Assembly (NCBI RefSeq): GCF_018141005.1 | Contig: NZ_CP046582.1 | Coordinates: 1,922,001 to 1,986,000 of the forward strand | Origin: Erwinia sp. E602 | GTDB taxonomy: Bacteria > Pseudomonadota > Gammaproteobacteria > Enterobacterales > Enterobacteriaceae | Length of the DNA stretch: 64,000 bases | Reading direction: 5' to 3' | In this document: positions 1 through 10,251 of the stretch, piece after piece | Layout of the letters: the number at the start of each line of letters is the position of its first letter | How positions within the stretch are numbered: position 1 is the first letter of the stretch | Notes under the pieces: model-generated | The model's input: only the letters and a program-made list of their open reading frames with translations | What the model was told of the DNA's origin: nothing | Database searches by the model: none | Translations under genes and position numbers: made by a program

Positions 1-3000
1 CTTGGTACACTGTTCACCAGCGACGGTGGCGTGACCTGGCAGGCCAGCCTGGAGCCGACGACGGGCATTACTGCCGCAGGCAATCAGATCACCCTGAATA
101 ATGCCGGCGTCAGCGATCGGGCGGGCAACGCGGGCGAGGGCAGCACCAGCATCAGCTATGACATCGACGGCGTGCGGCCGACGGTCAGCATTGCGCTGGA
201 TAACAGCACGCTGAAGGCCGGTGCCAGCACCGCCGTAACGGTCACCTTCTCCGAGGCGGTCAGCGGCTTCAGCGGCGATAACCTCAACCCGACCAGCGGC
301 ACGCTGGGTGAGTTCACGTCTGTTGACGGCGGTATCACCTGGACCGGTATCCTGACGGCGGAAAGTGATAATGACGGGGCTGATAATAAGATCTTCTTTG
401 ATAACAGCGGCATCAGAGACCGTGCCGGGAATACCCTGCAGGGGCTAACCGTTTCCGATCCATATACGGTTGATACCCAGCTGCCAACCGCCACCATCCA
501 GCTGAGCGATACCGCGCTGCGTGCGGGTGAGACGTCCGTTGTGACCATCACCTTCTCTGAGGCGGTCTCCGGCCTGACCCGCGAGGCGCTGACCGCGCCA
601 AACGGCACGCTGTCCGAGCTGATCAGCACCGACGGCGGTATAACCTGGACCGGCACCTATACGCCGAACGCTGACGTGACCGATGCTACCAATCAGATCG
701 TGCTCAATCAGACCTGGGTGCGTGACGCGGCAGGCAATACCGGCCAGGGCCTGGTGGAGTCGGACAACTTCGCCATCGACACCCAGCTGCCAACCGCCAC
801 CATCCAGCTGAGCGATACCGCGCTGAAAGCGGGTGAAGCGTCCACCGTGACCATCACCTTCTCTGAGGCTGTGAGCGGCCTGACCCGCGAAGCGCTGACC
901 GCGCCGAACGGCACCCTGTCCGAGCTGATCAGCACCGACGGCGGCGTGACCTGGACCGGCACCTACACGCCGAACGCCGACGTGACCGACGCGACTAACC
1001 AGCTGGTGCTGAATCAAACCTGGGTTCGTGACGCGGCAGGCAATATCGGCCAGGGCCTGGTGGAGTCGGACAACTTCGCCATCGACACGCAGCTGCCAAC
1101 CGCCACCATCCAGCTGAGCGACACCGCGCTGCGTGCGGGTGAGACGTCCGTTGTAACCATCACCTTCAGCGAAGCCGTCTCCGGCCTGACCCGCGACGCG
1201 CTGGCCGCGCCGAACGGCACCCTGTCCGAGCTGATCACCACCGACGGCGGGATCACCTGGACCGGCACCTACACGCCGAACGCCGACGTGACCGACGCGA
1301 CTAACCAGCTGATGCTGAACCAGACCTGGGTTCGTGATGCCGCAGGCAACACCGGACAGGGGCTGGTGGAGTCTGACAACTTCGCCATCGACACGCAGCT
1401 GCCAACCGCCACCATCCAGCTGAGCGACACCGCGCTGCGTGCGGGTGAGGCGTCCACCGTGACCATCACCTTCTCTGAGGCGGTCTCCGGCCTGACCCGC
1501 GAGGCGCTGACCGCGCCTAACGGCACGCTGTCCGAGCTGATCTCCACCGACGGCGGGATCACCTGGAAAGGGACCTACACGCCGAACGCTGACGTGACCG
1601 ACGCGACTAACCAGCTGGTGCTGAACCAGACCTGGGTGCGTGACGCCGCAGGCAATACCGGACAGGGCCTGGTGTCGTCTGATAACTTCGCCATCGACAC
1701 GCAACTGCCAACCGCCACGATCGAGCTTAGCGACACCGCGCTGAAAGCGGGTGAGGCGTCCACCGTGACTATCACCTTCTCTGAGGCGGTCTCCGGTCTG
1801 ACCCGCGAGGCGCTGACCGCGCCGAACGGCACGCTGTCCGAGCTGATCAGCACCGACGGCGGTATCACCTGGACCGGCACCTATACGCCGAACGCCGACG
1901 TGACCGACGCGACTAACCAGCTGGTGCTCAATCAGACCTGGGTACGCGATGCGGCAGGCAATATCGGTCAGGGCCTGGTGGAGTCGGACAACTTCGCCAT
2001 CGACACGCAGCTGCCAACCGCCACAATCCAGCTGAGCGATACCGCGCTGCGTGCGGGTGAAACGTCCGTTGTGACCATCACCTTCAGCGAAGCCGTCTCC
2101 GGCCTGACCCGTGAGGCGCTGACCGCGCCTAACGGCACGCTGTCAGAGCTGATCAGCACCGACGGCGGCGTGACCTGGACCGGCACCTACACGCCGAACG
2201 CCGACGTGACCGACGCGACTAACCAGCTGGTGCTGAACCAGACCTGGGTGCGTGATGCGGCCGGGAATATTGGCCAGGGCCTGGTGGAGTCCGACAACTT
2301 TGCGATTGATACCAGGCTGCCGACCGCCACTATCGAACTGAGCGACACCGCGCTGCGTGCAGGTGAAACGTCCGTTATTACCGTCACCTTCTCTGAAGCA
2401 GTGAGCGGCCTGACCCGTGAAGCGCTGACCGCGCCAAACGGTACGCTGTCCGAGCTGATCACCACCGACGGCGGCGTGACCTGGACGGGCACCTATACCC
2501 CGGCCGCTGACGTGACCGATGCTACCAACCAGATCGTGCTCAATCAGACCTGGGTGCGTGACGCGGCCGGGAATATCGGCCAAGGGCTGGTGGAGTCCGA
2601 CAACTTTGCGATTGATACAAAGCTGCCGACCGCCACTATCGAACTGAGCGACACCGCGCTGCGTGCGGGTGAGGCGTCCGTTGTGACCATCACCTTCTCC
2701 GAAGCCGTCTCCGGCCTGACCCGCGAAGCGCTCACCGCGCCAAACGGCACCCTGTCCGAGCTGATCTCTACCGACGGTGGGATCACATGGACCGGCACCT
2801 ACACGCCGAACGCCGACGTGACCGACGCGACTAACCAGCTGGTGCTGAACCAGACCTGGGTGCGTGATGCGGCCGGGAATATCGGTCAGGGGCTGGTGGA
2901 GTCGGACAACTTTGCGATTGATACAAAGCTGCCAACCGCGACAATCCAGCTGAGCGATACGGCGCTGCGTGCGGGTGAGGCGTCCACCGTGACCATCACC

Positions 3001-6000
3001 TTCTCTGAGGCGGTCTCCGGCCTGACCCGTGAGGCGCTGACCGCGCCAAACGGTACGCTGTCCGAGCTGATCAGCACCGACGGTGGTATAACCTGGACCG
3101 GCACCTATACGCCGAACGCCGACGTGACCGATGCGACTAACCAGCTGGTGCTGAACCAGACCTGGGTGCGCGACGCGGCGGGCAATACCGGACAGGGCCT
3201 GGTGGAGTCTGATAACTTCGCCATCGACACGCAGCTGCCAACCGCGACCATTGAGCTGAGCGATACCGCGCTGAAAGCAGGTGAGACGTCCACCGTGACC
3301 ATCACCTTCAGCGAAGCCGTCTCCGGCCTGACCCGTGAGGCGCTGACCGCGCCGAACGGCACCCTGTCCGAGCTGATCACCACCGACGGCGGGATCACCT
3401 GGACCGGCACCTATACGCCGAACGCCGACGTTACCGATGCGACTAACCAGCTGGTGCTGAACCAGACCTGGGTGCGCGATGCCGCCGGGAATATCGGCCA
3501 GGGGCTGGTGGAGTCGGACAACTTTGCGATCGATACCCAGCTGCCAACCGCCACTATCGAACTGAGCGACACCGCGCTGCGTGCGGGTGAAACGTCCGTT
3601 GTGACCATCACCTTCTCTGAGGCGGTCTCCGGCCTGACCCGTGAGGCGCTGACCGCGCCGAACGGCACCCTGTCCGAGCTGATCACCACCGACGGCGGGA
3701 TCACATGGACCGGCACTTACACGCCGAACGCCGACGTGACAGACGCGACTAACCAGCTGGTGCTGAACCAGACCTGGGTTCGCGATGCTGCGGGCAATAT
3801 CGGCCAGGGCCTGGTCGAGTCTGATAACTTCGCCATCGACACCCAGCTGCCAACAGCCACCATCCAGCTGAGCGATACGGCGCTGCGTTCGGGTGAAACG
3901 TCCGTTGTGACCATCACCTTCTCCGAAGCCGTCTCCGGCCTGACCCGCGAAGCGCTGACCGCGCCGAACGGCACGCTGTCCGAGCTGACCAGCACCGACG
4001 GCGGCGTGACCTGGAAAGGCACCTATACGCCGAACGCTGACGTGACCGACGCGACTAACCTGATCGTCCTGAACCAGACTTACGTTCGCGATGCTGCCGG
4101 GAATACCGGACAGGGCCTGGTCGAGTCTGATAACTTCGCCATCGACACGCAGCTGCCAACCGCCACCATCCAGCTGAGCGACACCGCGCTGCGTGCGGGT
4201 GAGGCGTCCACCGTGACCATCACCTTCTCTGAGGCGGTCTCCGGCCTGACCCGTGAGGCGCTGACCGCGCCTAACGGCACGCTGTCCGAGCTGATCTCCA
4301 CCGACGGCGGGATCACATGGACCGGCACCTATACGCCGAACGCCGACGTTACCAACGCGACTAACCAGCTGGTGCTGAACCAGACCTGGGTGCGTGACGC
4401 CGCAGGCAATATCGGCCAGGGCCTGGTGGAGTCGGACAACTTCGCCATCGACACGCAGCTGCCGACCGCCACCATCCAGCTGAGCGATACCGCGCTGCGT
4501 GCGGGTGAGACGTCCGTTGTGACCATCACCTTCTCTGAGGCGGTCTCCGGCCTGACCCGCGAGGCGCTGACCGCGCCGAACGGCACGCTGTCTGAGCTGA
4601 TCTCTACCGACGGTGGGATCACCTGGAAAGGCACCTATACGCCGAACGCCGACGTGACCGATGCGACTAACCAGCTGGTGCTGAACCAGACCTGGGTGCG
4701 CGACGCGGCGGGCAATACCGGACAGGGCCTGGTGGAGTCTGACAACTTTGCGATTGATACAAAGCTGCCAACCGCGACCATCCAGCTGAGCGATACGGCA
4801 TTGCGTGCGGGTGAGGCGTCCACCGTGACCATCACCTTCAGCGAAGCCGTCTCCGGCCTGACCCGTGAAGCGCTGGCCGCGCCAAACGGCACGCTGTCCG
4901 AGCTGATCACCACCGACGGCGGGATCACTTGGACCGGCACCTACACGCCGAACGCCGACGTGACCGACGCGACTAACCAGCTGGTGCTGAACCAGACCTG
5001 GGTGCGCGACGCGGCGGGCAATACCGGACAGGGCCTGGTGTCCTCGGACAACTTCGCCATCGACACGAAGCTGCCAACCGCCACTATCGAGCTGAGCGAC
5101 ACCGCGCTGAAGGCGGGTGAGGCGTCCACCGTGACCATCACCTTCAGCGAAGTCGTCTCCGGCCTGACCCGTGAAGCGCTGACCGCGCCAAACGGCACGC
5201 TGTCCGAGCTGATCACCACCGACGGCGGTATCACCTGGACCGGCACCTACACGCCGAACGCCGACGTGACCGATGCGACTAACCAGCTGGTGCTGAACCA
5301 GACCTGGGTTCGTGACGCGGCAGGCAATATCGGCCAGGGCCTGGTGGAGTCGGACAACTTCGCCATCGACACGCAGCTGCCAACCGCCACCATCCAGCTG
5401 AGCGACACCGCGCTGCGTGCGGGTGAGACGTCCGTTGTAACCATCACCTTCAGCGAAGCCGTCTCCGGCCTGACCCGCGAGGCGCTGACCGCGCCGAACG
5501 GCACCCTGTCCGAGCTGATCACCACCGACGGCGGGATCACCTGGAAAGGGACCTACACGCCGAACGCTGACGTGACCGACGCGACTAACCAGCTGGTGCT
5601 TAATCAGACCTGGGTACGCGATGCGGCAGGCAATATCGGCCAGGGCCTGGTGGAGTCTGACAACTTTGCGATTGATACAAAGCTGCCAACCGCGACCATC
5701 CAGCTGAGCGATACGGCATTGCGTGCGGGTGAGGCGTCCACCGTGACCATCACCTTCAGCGAAGCCGTCTCCGGCCTGACCCGTGAAGCGCTGGCCGCGC
5801 CAAACGGCACGCTGTCCGAGCTGATCACCACCGACGGCGGGATCACTTGGACCGGCACCTACACGCCGAACGCCGACGTGACCGACGCGACTAACCAGCT
5901 GGTGCTGAACCAGACCTGGGTGCGCGACGCGGCGGGCAATACCGGACAGGGCCTGGTGTCCTCGGACAACTTCGCCATCGACACGAAGCTGCCAACCGCC

Positions 6001-8685
6001 ACTATCGAGCTGAGCGACACCGCGCTGAAGGCGGGTGAGGCGTCCACCGTGACCATCACCTTCAGCGAAGTCGTCTCCGGCCTGACCCGTGAAGCGCTGA
6101 CCGCGCCAAACGGCACGCTGTCCGAGCTGATCACCACCGACGGCGGTATCACCTGGACCGGCACCTACACGCCGAACGCCGACGTGACCGATGCGACTAA
6201 CCAGCTGGTGCTGAACCAGACCTGGGTTCGTGACGCGGCAGGCAATATCGGCCAGGGCCTGGTGGAGTCGGACAACTTCGCCATCGACACGCAGCTGCCA
6301 ACCGCCACCATCCAGCTGAGCGACACCGCGCTGCGTGCGGGTGAGACGTCCGTTGTAACCATCACCTTCAGCGAAGCCGTCTCCGGCCTGACCCGCGAGG
6401 CGCTGACCGCGCCGAACGGCACCCTGTCCGAGCTGATCACCACCGACGGCGGGATCACCTGGAAAGGGACCTACACGCCGAACGCTGACGTGACCGACGC
6501 GACTAACCAGCTGGTGCTTAATCAGACCTGGGTACGCGATGCGGCAGGCAATATCGGCCAGGGCCTGGTGGAGTCTGACAACTTTGCGATTGATACAAAG
6601 CTGCCAACCGCCACCATCCAGCTGAGCGATACCGCACTGCGTGCGGGTGAGGCGTCCACCGTGACCATCACCTTCTCTGAGGCTGTGAGCGGCCTGACCC
6701 GCGAAGCGCTGACCGCGCCGAACGGCACCCTGTCCGAGCTGATCACCACCGACGGCGGGATCACCTGGACCGGCACCTACACGCCGAACGCCGACGTGAC
6801 CGACGCGACTAACCAGCTGATGCTGAACCAGACCTGGGTTCGTGATGCCGCAGGCAACACCGGACAGGGGCTGGTGGAGTCTGACAACTTCGCCATCGAC
6901 ACGAAGCTGCCGACCGCCACTATCCAGCTGAGCGATACCGCGCTGCGTTCGGGTGAAACGTCCACCGTGACTATCACCTTCTCTGAGGCGGTCTCCGGTC
7001 TGACCCGCGAGGCGCTGACCGCGCCGAACGGTACGCTGTCCGAGCTGATCACCACCGACGGCGGTATCACCTGGACCGGCACCTACACGCCGAACGCCGA
7101 CGTGACCGACGCGACTAACCAGCTGATGCTGAACCAGACCTGGGTTCGTGATGCCGCAGGCAACACCGGACAGGGGCTGGTGGAGTCTGACAACTTCGCC
7201 ATCGACACGAAGCTGCCGACCGCCACTATCCAGCTGAGCGACACCGCACTGCGTGCGGGTGAGGCGTCCACCGTGACCATCACCTTCAGCGAAGCCGTCT
7301 CCGGCCTGACCCGCGACGCGCTGACCGCGCCGAACGGCACCCTGTCCGAGCTGATCACCACCGACGGCGGGATTACCTGGAAAGGCACCTACACGCCGAA
7401 CGCCGACGTGACCGATGCGACTAACCAGCTGGTGCTCAACCAGACCTGGGTGCGTGATGCGGCCGGGAATATCGGTCAGGGCCTGGTGTCGTCCGGCAAC
7501 TTCACCATCGACACGCAGCATCCGCAGCCGGTCAGCCTGACGCTGAACGCCGGTGGCGAAGCGCAGACGCTGAGCTATCAGCTGGAAATGTCGGAGGGGG
7601 TCAGCGGTCTCAGCGTGGCCGATTTCAGCCTGCTGACCACGGGTTCGCTGAACGCCACACTGACTTCGGTTACCGCAATTGATGCCACGCACTGGCAGAT
7701 CCAGCTGACCAACGTCACCGGCAACGGCACGCTGCAGCTGCGCTATAACGCCAGCGCCTCACTGGCGACGGATGCCGCAGGTAACGGCGTCGGCAGCGAT
7801 ATCAGCAACGCTTCGTACAGCAACAGCACCCCGCAAACCCGCGGACTGAACGATGCGCTGGCCACCCAGCAGCAGCCGTTCAGCCTGACGCTGCCGGCCG
7901 GTGCGTTCAGCGATGCGGACAGCGCAGACGCGCTGAGCTACAGGGCCACGCTGGCCGATGGCTCGGCTCTGCCCGGCTGGCTGAGCTTCGACCCGGCCAC
8001 CCGCACGCTGAGCGGCACGCCAACGCTGGCGGGCAGTATCACCGTGCGCATCACCGCCACCGACCACTTCGGTGAATCGGTCAGCAGCAGCTTTATCCTG
8101 CGTACCGCCGACTTCCTCAACGGCGATCCGCAGTTCCGCAGCGAGCAGCGTCACAGCGCGGTGGACAGCGGGCAAAACGCCAGCTATTCCCGCGAACAGC
8201 TGACCCTGCTCGGCCTGGCGCAGGGTGACGGCAGCCCGCAGGAGAGCGGCTCGCTGTTTACTCCGCAGGGCACCCCGGCAGGCGATGCACCGTCGATTAC
8301 GGCGGCGTTCAGCAGCGGCCAGCAGGGCGGTGACGGCAGCGGATCCTCAACCCTGGCAGGCGTGTTCAGCCAGAACGGTGTTAACCACTATCAGCCTGTG
8401 GACGGCCGCAGCCACGGCAGCGACGTCAACGGCGATATGAGTGGCCGCTCCAGCCTTGCCGCCCAGTTCGCTATCCCGGCGCTGCCGGGCGCCACCGGAC
8501 TGGAAGTGTTCTCCGGCAGCAGCTGGCAGCAGGTCAGTGACAACACTATTAACCAGACCGTACAGCCAACCTCGGTATTTGGTACGCCGCTGTTCAGCCA
8601 GCAGCTGAGCCAGCCGGAAGCGGAACGGACAGAACAGATCGCCGCGCTGGAAAGCGCATTACGAGACATCACACCGCAGGCTTAA
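1..8685 (+). CDS. Giant Ig-like repeat surface protein, 3' part (5' end outside window)
   Basis: The frame is open from base 1, so the gene begins upstream; 2894 codons are visible. Codons 1-160 hold divergent Ig-like domains. Codons 161-2506 are 23 repeats of 102 residues, each with a conserved TFSEAVSGLTREAL segment and a GGITWTGTYTP segment, the pattern of the bacterial Ig-like Big_12 family. Codons about 2507-2610 are a further Ig-like domain. Codons about 2614-2712 resemble a cadherin-like/putative-Ig (He_PIG) domain containing GWLSFDPATRTLSGTP. The last 180 residues are Ser/Gly/Gln-rich. I see no RTX nonapeptides (GGxGxDxUx) in this C-terminus, which sets it apart from ordinary type 1 secretion adhesins. 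The four genes downstream encode likely export parts. A role as biofilm or host-surface adhesin is inferred from architecture. Confidence 0.93.
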   Translation, partial: LGTLFTSDGGVTWQASLEPTTGITAAGNQITLNNAGVSDRAGNAGEGSTSISYDIDGVRPTVSIALDNSTLKAGASTAVTVTFSEAVSGFSGDNLNPTSGTLGEFTSVDGGITWTGILTAESDNDGADNKIFFDNSGIRDRAGNTLQGLTVSDPYTVDTQLPTATIQLSDTALRAGETSVVTITFSEAVSGLTREALTAPNGTLSELISTDGGITWTGTYTPNADVTDATNQIVLNQTWVRDAAGNTGQGLVESDNFAIDTQLPTATIQLSDTALKAGEASTVTITFSEAVSGLTREALTAPNGTLSELISTDGGVTWTGTYTPNADVTDATNQLVLNQTWVRDAAGNIGQGLVESDNFAIDTQLPTATIQLSDTALRAGETSVVTITFSEAVSGLTRDALAAPNGTLSELITTDGGITWTGTYTPNADVTDATNQLMLNQTWVRDAAGNTGQGLVESDNFAIDTQLPTATIQLSDTALRAGEASTVTITFSEAVSGLTREALTAPNGTLSELISTDGGITWKGTYTPNADVTDATNQLVLNQTWVRDAAGNTGQGLVSSDNFAIDTQLPTATIELSDTALKAGEASTVTITFSEAVSGLTREALTAPNGTLSELISTDGGITWTGTYTPNADVTDATNQLVLNQTWVRDAAGNIGQGLVESDNFAIDTQLPTATIQLSDTALRAGETSVVTITFSEAVSGLTREALTAPNGTLSELISTDGGVTWTGTYTPNADVTDATNQLVLNQTWVRDAAGNIGQGLVESDNFAIDTRLPTATIELSDTALRAGETSVITVTFSEAVSGLTREALTAPNGTLSELITTDGGVTWTGTYTPAADVTDATNQIVLNQTWVRDAAGNIGQGLVESDNFAIDTKLPTATIELSDTALRAGEASVVTITFSEAVSGLTREALTAPNGTLSELISTDGGITWTGTYTPNADVTDATNQLVLNQTWVRDAAGNIGQGLVESDNFAIDTKLPTATIQLSDTALRAGEASTVTITFSEAVSGLTREALTAPNGTLSELISTDGGITWTGTYTPNADVTDATNQLVLNQTWVRDAAGNTGQGLVESDNFAIDTQLPTATIELSDTALKAGETSTVTITFSEAVSGLTREALTAPNGTLSELITTDGGITWTGTYTPNADVTDATNQLVLNQTWVRDAAGNIGQGLVESDNFAIDTQLPTATIELSDTALRAGETSVVTITFSEAVSGLTREALTAPNGTLSELITTDGGITWTGTYTPNADVTDATNQLVLNQTWVRDAAGNIGQGLVESDNFAIDTQLPTATIQLSDTALRSGETSVVTITFSEAVSGLTREALTAPNGTLSELTSTDGGVTWKGTYTPNADVTDATNLIVLNQTYVRDAAGNTGQGLVESDNFAIDTQLPTATIQLSDTALRAGEASTVTITFSEAVSGLTREALTAPNGTLSELISTDGGITWTGTYTPNADVTNATNQLVLNQTWVRDAAGNIGQGLVESDNFAIDTQLPTATIQLSDTALRAGETSVVTITFSEAVSGLTREALTAPNGTLSELISTDGGITWKGTYTPNADVTDATNQLVLNQTWVRDAAGNTGQGLVESDNFAIDTKLPTATIQLSDTALRAGEASTVTITFSEAVSGLTREALAAPNGTLSELITTDGGITWTGTYTPNADVTDATNQLVLNQTWVRDAAGNTGQGLVSSDNFAIDTKLPTATIELSDTALKAGEASTVTITFSEVVSGLTREALTAPNGTLSELITTDGGITWTGTYTPNADVTDATNQLVLNQTWVRDAAGNIGQGLVESDNFAIDTQLPTATIQLSDTALRAGETSVVTITFSEAVSGLTREALTAPNGTLSELITTDGGITWKGTYTPNADVTDATNQLVLNQTWVRDAAGNIGQGLVESDNFAIDTKLPTATIQLSDTALRAGEASTVTITFSEAVSGLTREALAAPNGTLSELITTDGGITWTGTYTPNADVTDATNQLVLNQTWVRDAAGNTGQGLVSSDNFAIDTKLPTATIELSDTALKAGEASTVTITFSEVVSGLTREALTAPNGTLSELITTDGGITWTGTYTPNADVTDATNQLVLNQTWVRDAAGNIGQGLVESDNFAIDTQLPTATIQLSDTALRAGETSVVTITFSEAVSGLTREALTAPNGTLSELITTDGGITWKGTYTPNADVTDATNQLVLNQTWVRDAAGNIGQGLVESDNFAIDTKLPTATIQLSDTALRAGEASTVTITFSEAVSGLTREALTAPNGTLSELITTDGGITWTGTYTPNADVTDATNQLMLNQTWVRDAAGNTGQGLVESDNFAIDTKLPTATIQLSDTALRSGETSTVTITFSEAVSGLTREALTAPNGTLSELITTDGGITWTGTYTPNADVTDATNQLMLNQTWVRDAAGNTGQGLVESDNFAIDTKLPTATIQLSDTALRAGEASTVTITFSEAVSGLTRDALTAPNGTLSELITTDGGITWKGTYTPNADVTDATNQLVLNQTWVRDAAGNIGQGLVSSGNFTIDTQHPQPVSLTLNAGGEAQTLSYQLEMSEGVSGLSVADFSLLTTGSLNATLTSVTAIDATHWQIQLTNVTGNGTLQLRYNASASLATDAAGNGVGSDISNASYSNSTPQTRGLNDALATQQQPFSLTLPAGAFSDADSADALSYRATLADGSALPGWLSFDPATRTLSGTPTLAGSITVRITATDHFGESVSSSFILRTADFLNGDPQFRSEQRHSAVDSGQNASYSREQLTLLGLAQGDGSPQESGSLFTPQGTPAGDAPSITAAFSSGQQGGDGSGSSTLAGVFSQNGVNHYQPVDGRSHGSDVNGDMSGRSSLAAQFAIPALPGATGLEVFSGSSWQQVSDNTINQTVQPTSVFGTPLFSQQLSQPEAERTEQIAALESALRDITPQA
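481..7518 (+). repeat. 23 tandem 306-bp repeats encoding 102-aa Ig-like domains
   Basis: The interval is exactly 23 x 306 bp, from the Leu codon of the first LPTATIQLSD to the position where HPQPVSLTLN breaks the pattern. Copies are nearly identical at DNA level. Differences cluster at a few alternating sites: RAGE/KAGE, EAST/ETSV, ISTD/ITTD, TGTY/KGTY, NTGQG/NIGQG and ESDN/SSDN. This mosaic pattern is what recombination or gene conversion among copies produces. Copy number is expected to vary between strains and to be prone to assembly collapse. Confidence 0.97.
4765..6600 (+). repeat. Recent 918-bp tandem duplication (three Ig units, twice)
   Basis: Units 4765-5682 and 5683-6600 read as identical, including the rare variant codons for EALAAPNG and the EVVSG (instead of EAVSG) unit that occur nowhere else in the array. 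The phase is exactly three 306-bp repeats, as expected from unequal crossover between homologous repeats. Confidence 0.93.
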
Positions 8686-8741
8686 TCAGGGCATCGGTGA
8701 ACCACGTACAACTAAACCACCATTAAGGGTGAAAAAAGAAT

Positions 8742-10238
8742 ATGCATAAGTGCGCAAAAGTTTTCAGTGTGACCCTGCTGGCCTTAATCGTCAGCGGCTG
8801 TGCCGTCTCTACCCAGCAGATCAACAAAGATCAAAGCCGCCAGCGCGCGGCTGCCGATCTGAAGACCATGTTCAGCAACCAGGAGCCGGTCACCGCGCCG
8901 ATCACCCTGAATGACGCCACCGCGCGGGCGCTGAAATACAACCTTGAATCGCGCCTGAAGGTGATGGAGAGCGCGCTGGCACAGCAGCAGGTCGATCTGT
9001 CGCGCTTTGATATGCTGCCGAAAATGGCGGCGCAGGCCGGTTACACCACCCGTGACAATATCAGCGCTTCCAGCAGCCGCAGCGTGCTGTCCGGTAACCA
9101 GTCGCTGGAGCCGTCCACCTCGCAGGATCAGACCCGTTCAGTTGGCGACCTGACCATGGTGTGGAACATCCTCGACTTCGGCGTCAGCTACGTTACCGCG
9201 CATCAGCAGTCGGATAAACGCTGGATCGCCGAAGAGCGCCGCCGCAAGGTCACCCATACCATCGTGCAGGACGTGCAGTCCGCGTACTGGCGTGCGGTGG
9301 CGGCCGAGCGCCTGCTGGGCCGCATCGATGCGCTGATTGAGCGCGTCAATATGGCGCGTGAAAACAGCCGCACCCAGTCGGTGCGCAAAGTGGGCGATAT
9401 CGTCGAAGCCTACAGCTACCAGCGCGCGCTGCTGGATGCCACCCGTCAGCTGGAAGAGCAGCGCCGCGCGCTGTCGCTGGCGAAAACCGAACTGGCCACG
9501 CTGATGAACCTGCCGCTGGGCAGCGACTATAAGCTGGCGCTGCCGGCGGAAGGGCAGCTGGTGGAACCGGCGCTGAAGGTGCCGTTCGCCGAACTGGAAA
9601 ACGCGGCGCTGGTTAACCGCCCGGAGCTGCGCGAACAGGATTACCAGGTGCGCATCAGCGCGGCGGAAACGCGTAAATCGCTGCTGCGCATGCTGCCGGG
9701 CATTGAGCTGTCCGTGGGCGGCAACTACGACAGCAACTCGTTCCTGGTCAATCAGCACTGGGTGGACGCCGGGGCGAAAGTGACCTGGAACCTGTTTAAC
9801 CTGTTCAGCGGCCCGCAGGCGTATAAAGTGGCGAAAGCCGGTGAGGACGTCTCTGAAGTGCGCCGTCAGGCGATGTCGATGGCGATCCTCGCGCAGCTGT
9901 ACGTGGCGCGCGCCAACTTTAACGAGGCGCAGCGTCAGTACCACACCGGCAAAGAGCTGCAGCAGCTGGATGCCGACATCCTCACCCAGCTGAACAACCG
10001 CTTCCAGGCGGGCAGCATTGGTGAACTGCAGCTGATCCAGGGCGAACTGAACGCGGTCAATACCTCGCTGCGTAACGATCTTGCCTACGCCGAGCTGCGC
10101 AACGCTTACGGTCAGATCTTCGTAACCGTGGGTCTTGACCCGCTGGCAGGCGGCCAGCAGCTGACCGATCTGGCTTCGGTAGAGCGCGCGCTGGCGCAGA
10201 CGGAAAAACGCTGGGATGCCGGTAACATTGCACGCTAA
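8742..10238 (+). CDS. TolC-family outer-membrane efflux/secretion lipoprotein
   Basis: The 498-residue product starts with a lipoprotein signal whose lipobox is VSGC (Cys about residue 20). Two long alpha-helical coiled-coil halves typical of the outer-membrane efflux protein family follow, with Gln/Ala/Leu-rich stretches around residues 60-90, 190-250, 300-330 and 385-460. Members form trimeric channel-tunnels joining periplasmic adaptors to the outside. It begins 56 bp after the giant Ig protein and just precedes the adaptor genes, so it is the likely exit duct for that protein. The start is preceded by a purine-rich GGTGAAAAAAG stretch. The family call is firm; the substrate is inferred. 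Confidence 0.92.
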   Translation: MHKCAKVFSVTLLALIVSGCAVSTQQINKDQSRQRAAADLKTMFSNQEPVTAPITLNDATARALKYNLESRLKVMESALAQQQVDLSRFDMLPKMAAQAGYTTRDNISASSSRSVLSGNQSLEPSTSQDQTRSVGDLTMVWNILDFGVSYVTAHQQSDKRWIAEERRRKVTHTIVQDVQSAYWRAVAAERLLGRIDALIERVNMARENSRTQSVRKVGDIVEAYSYQRALLDATRQLEEQRRALSLAKTELATLMNLPLGSDYKLALPAEGQLVEPALKVPFAELENAALVNRPELREQDYQVRISAAETRKSLLRMLPGIELSVGGNYDSNSFLVNQHWVDAGAKVTWNLFNLFSGPQAYKVAKAGEDVSEVRRQAMSMAILAQLYVARANFNEAQRQYHTGKELQQLDADILTQLNNRFQAGSIGELQLIQGELNAVNTSLRNDLAYAELRNAYGQIFVTVGLDPLAGGQQLTDLASVERALAQTEKRWDAGNIAR

Positions 10239-10251
10239 GCAGGAATTCCCC

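Noticed and set aside
481..7518. Possible CRISPR array
   Set aside because: Repeats are contiguous, 306 bp, in frame and coding; there are no spacers.
2143..7692. Very long open frame on the minus strand across the Ig repeats, and many roughly 100-codon ones
   Set aside because: They repeat with the 306-bp period and mirror the codon bias of the plus-strand gene; there is no ribosome site and composition is Arg/Gly/Gln-rich nonsense.
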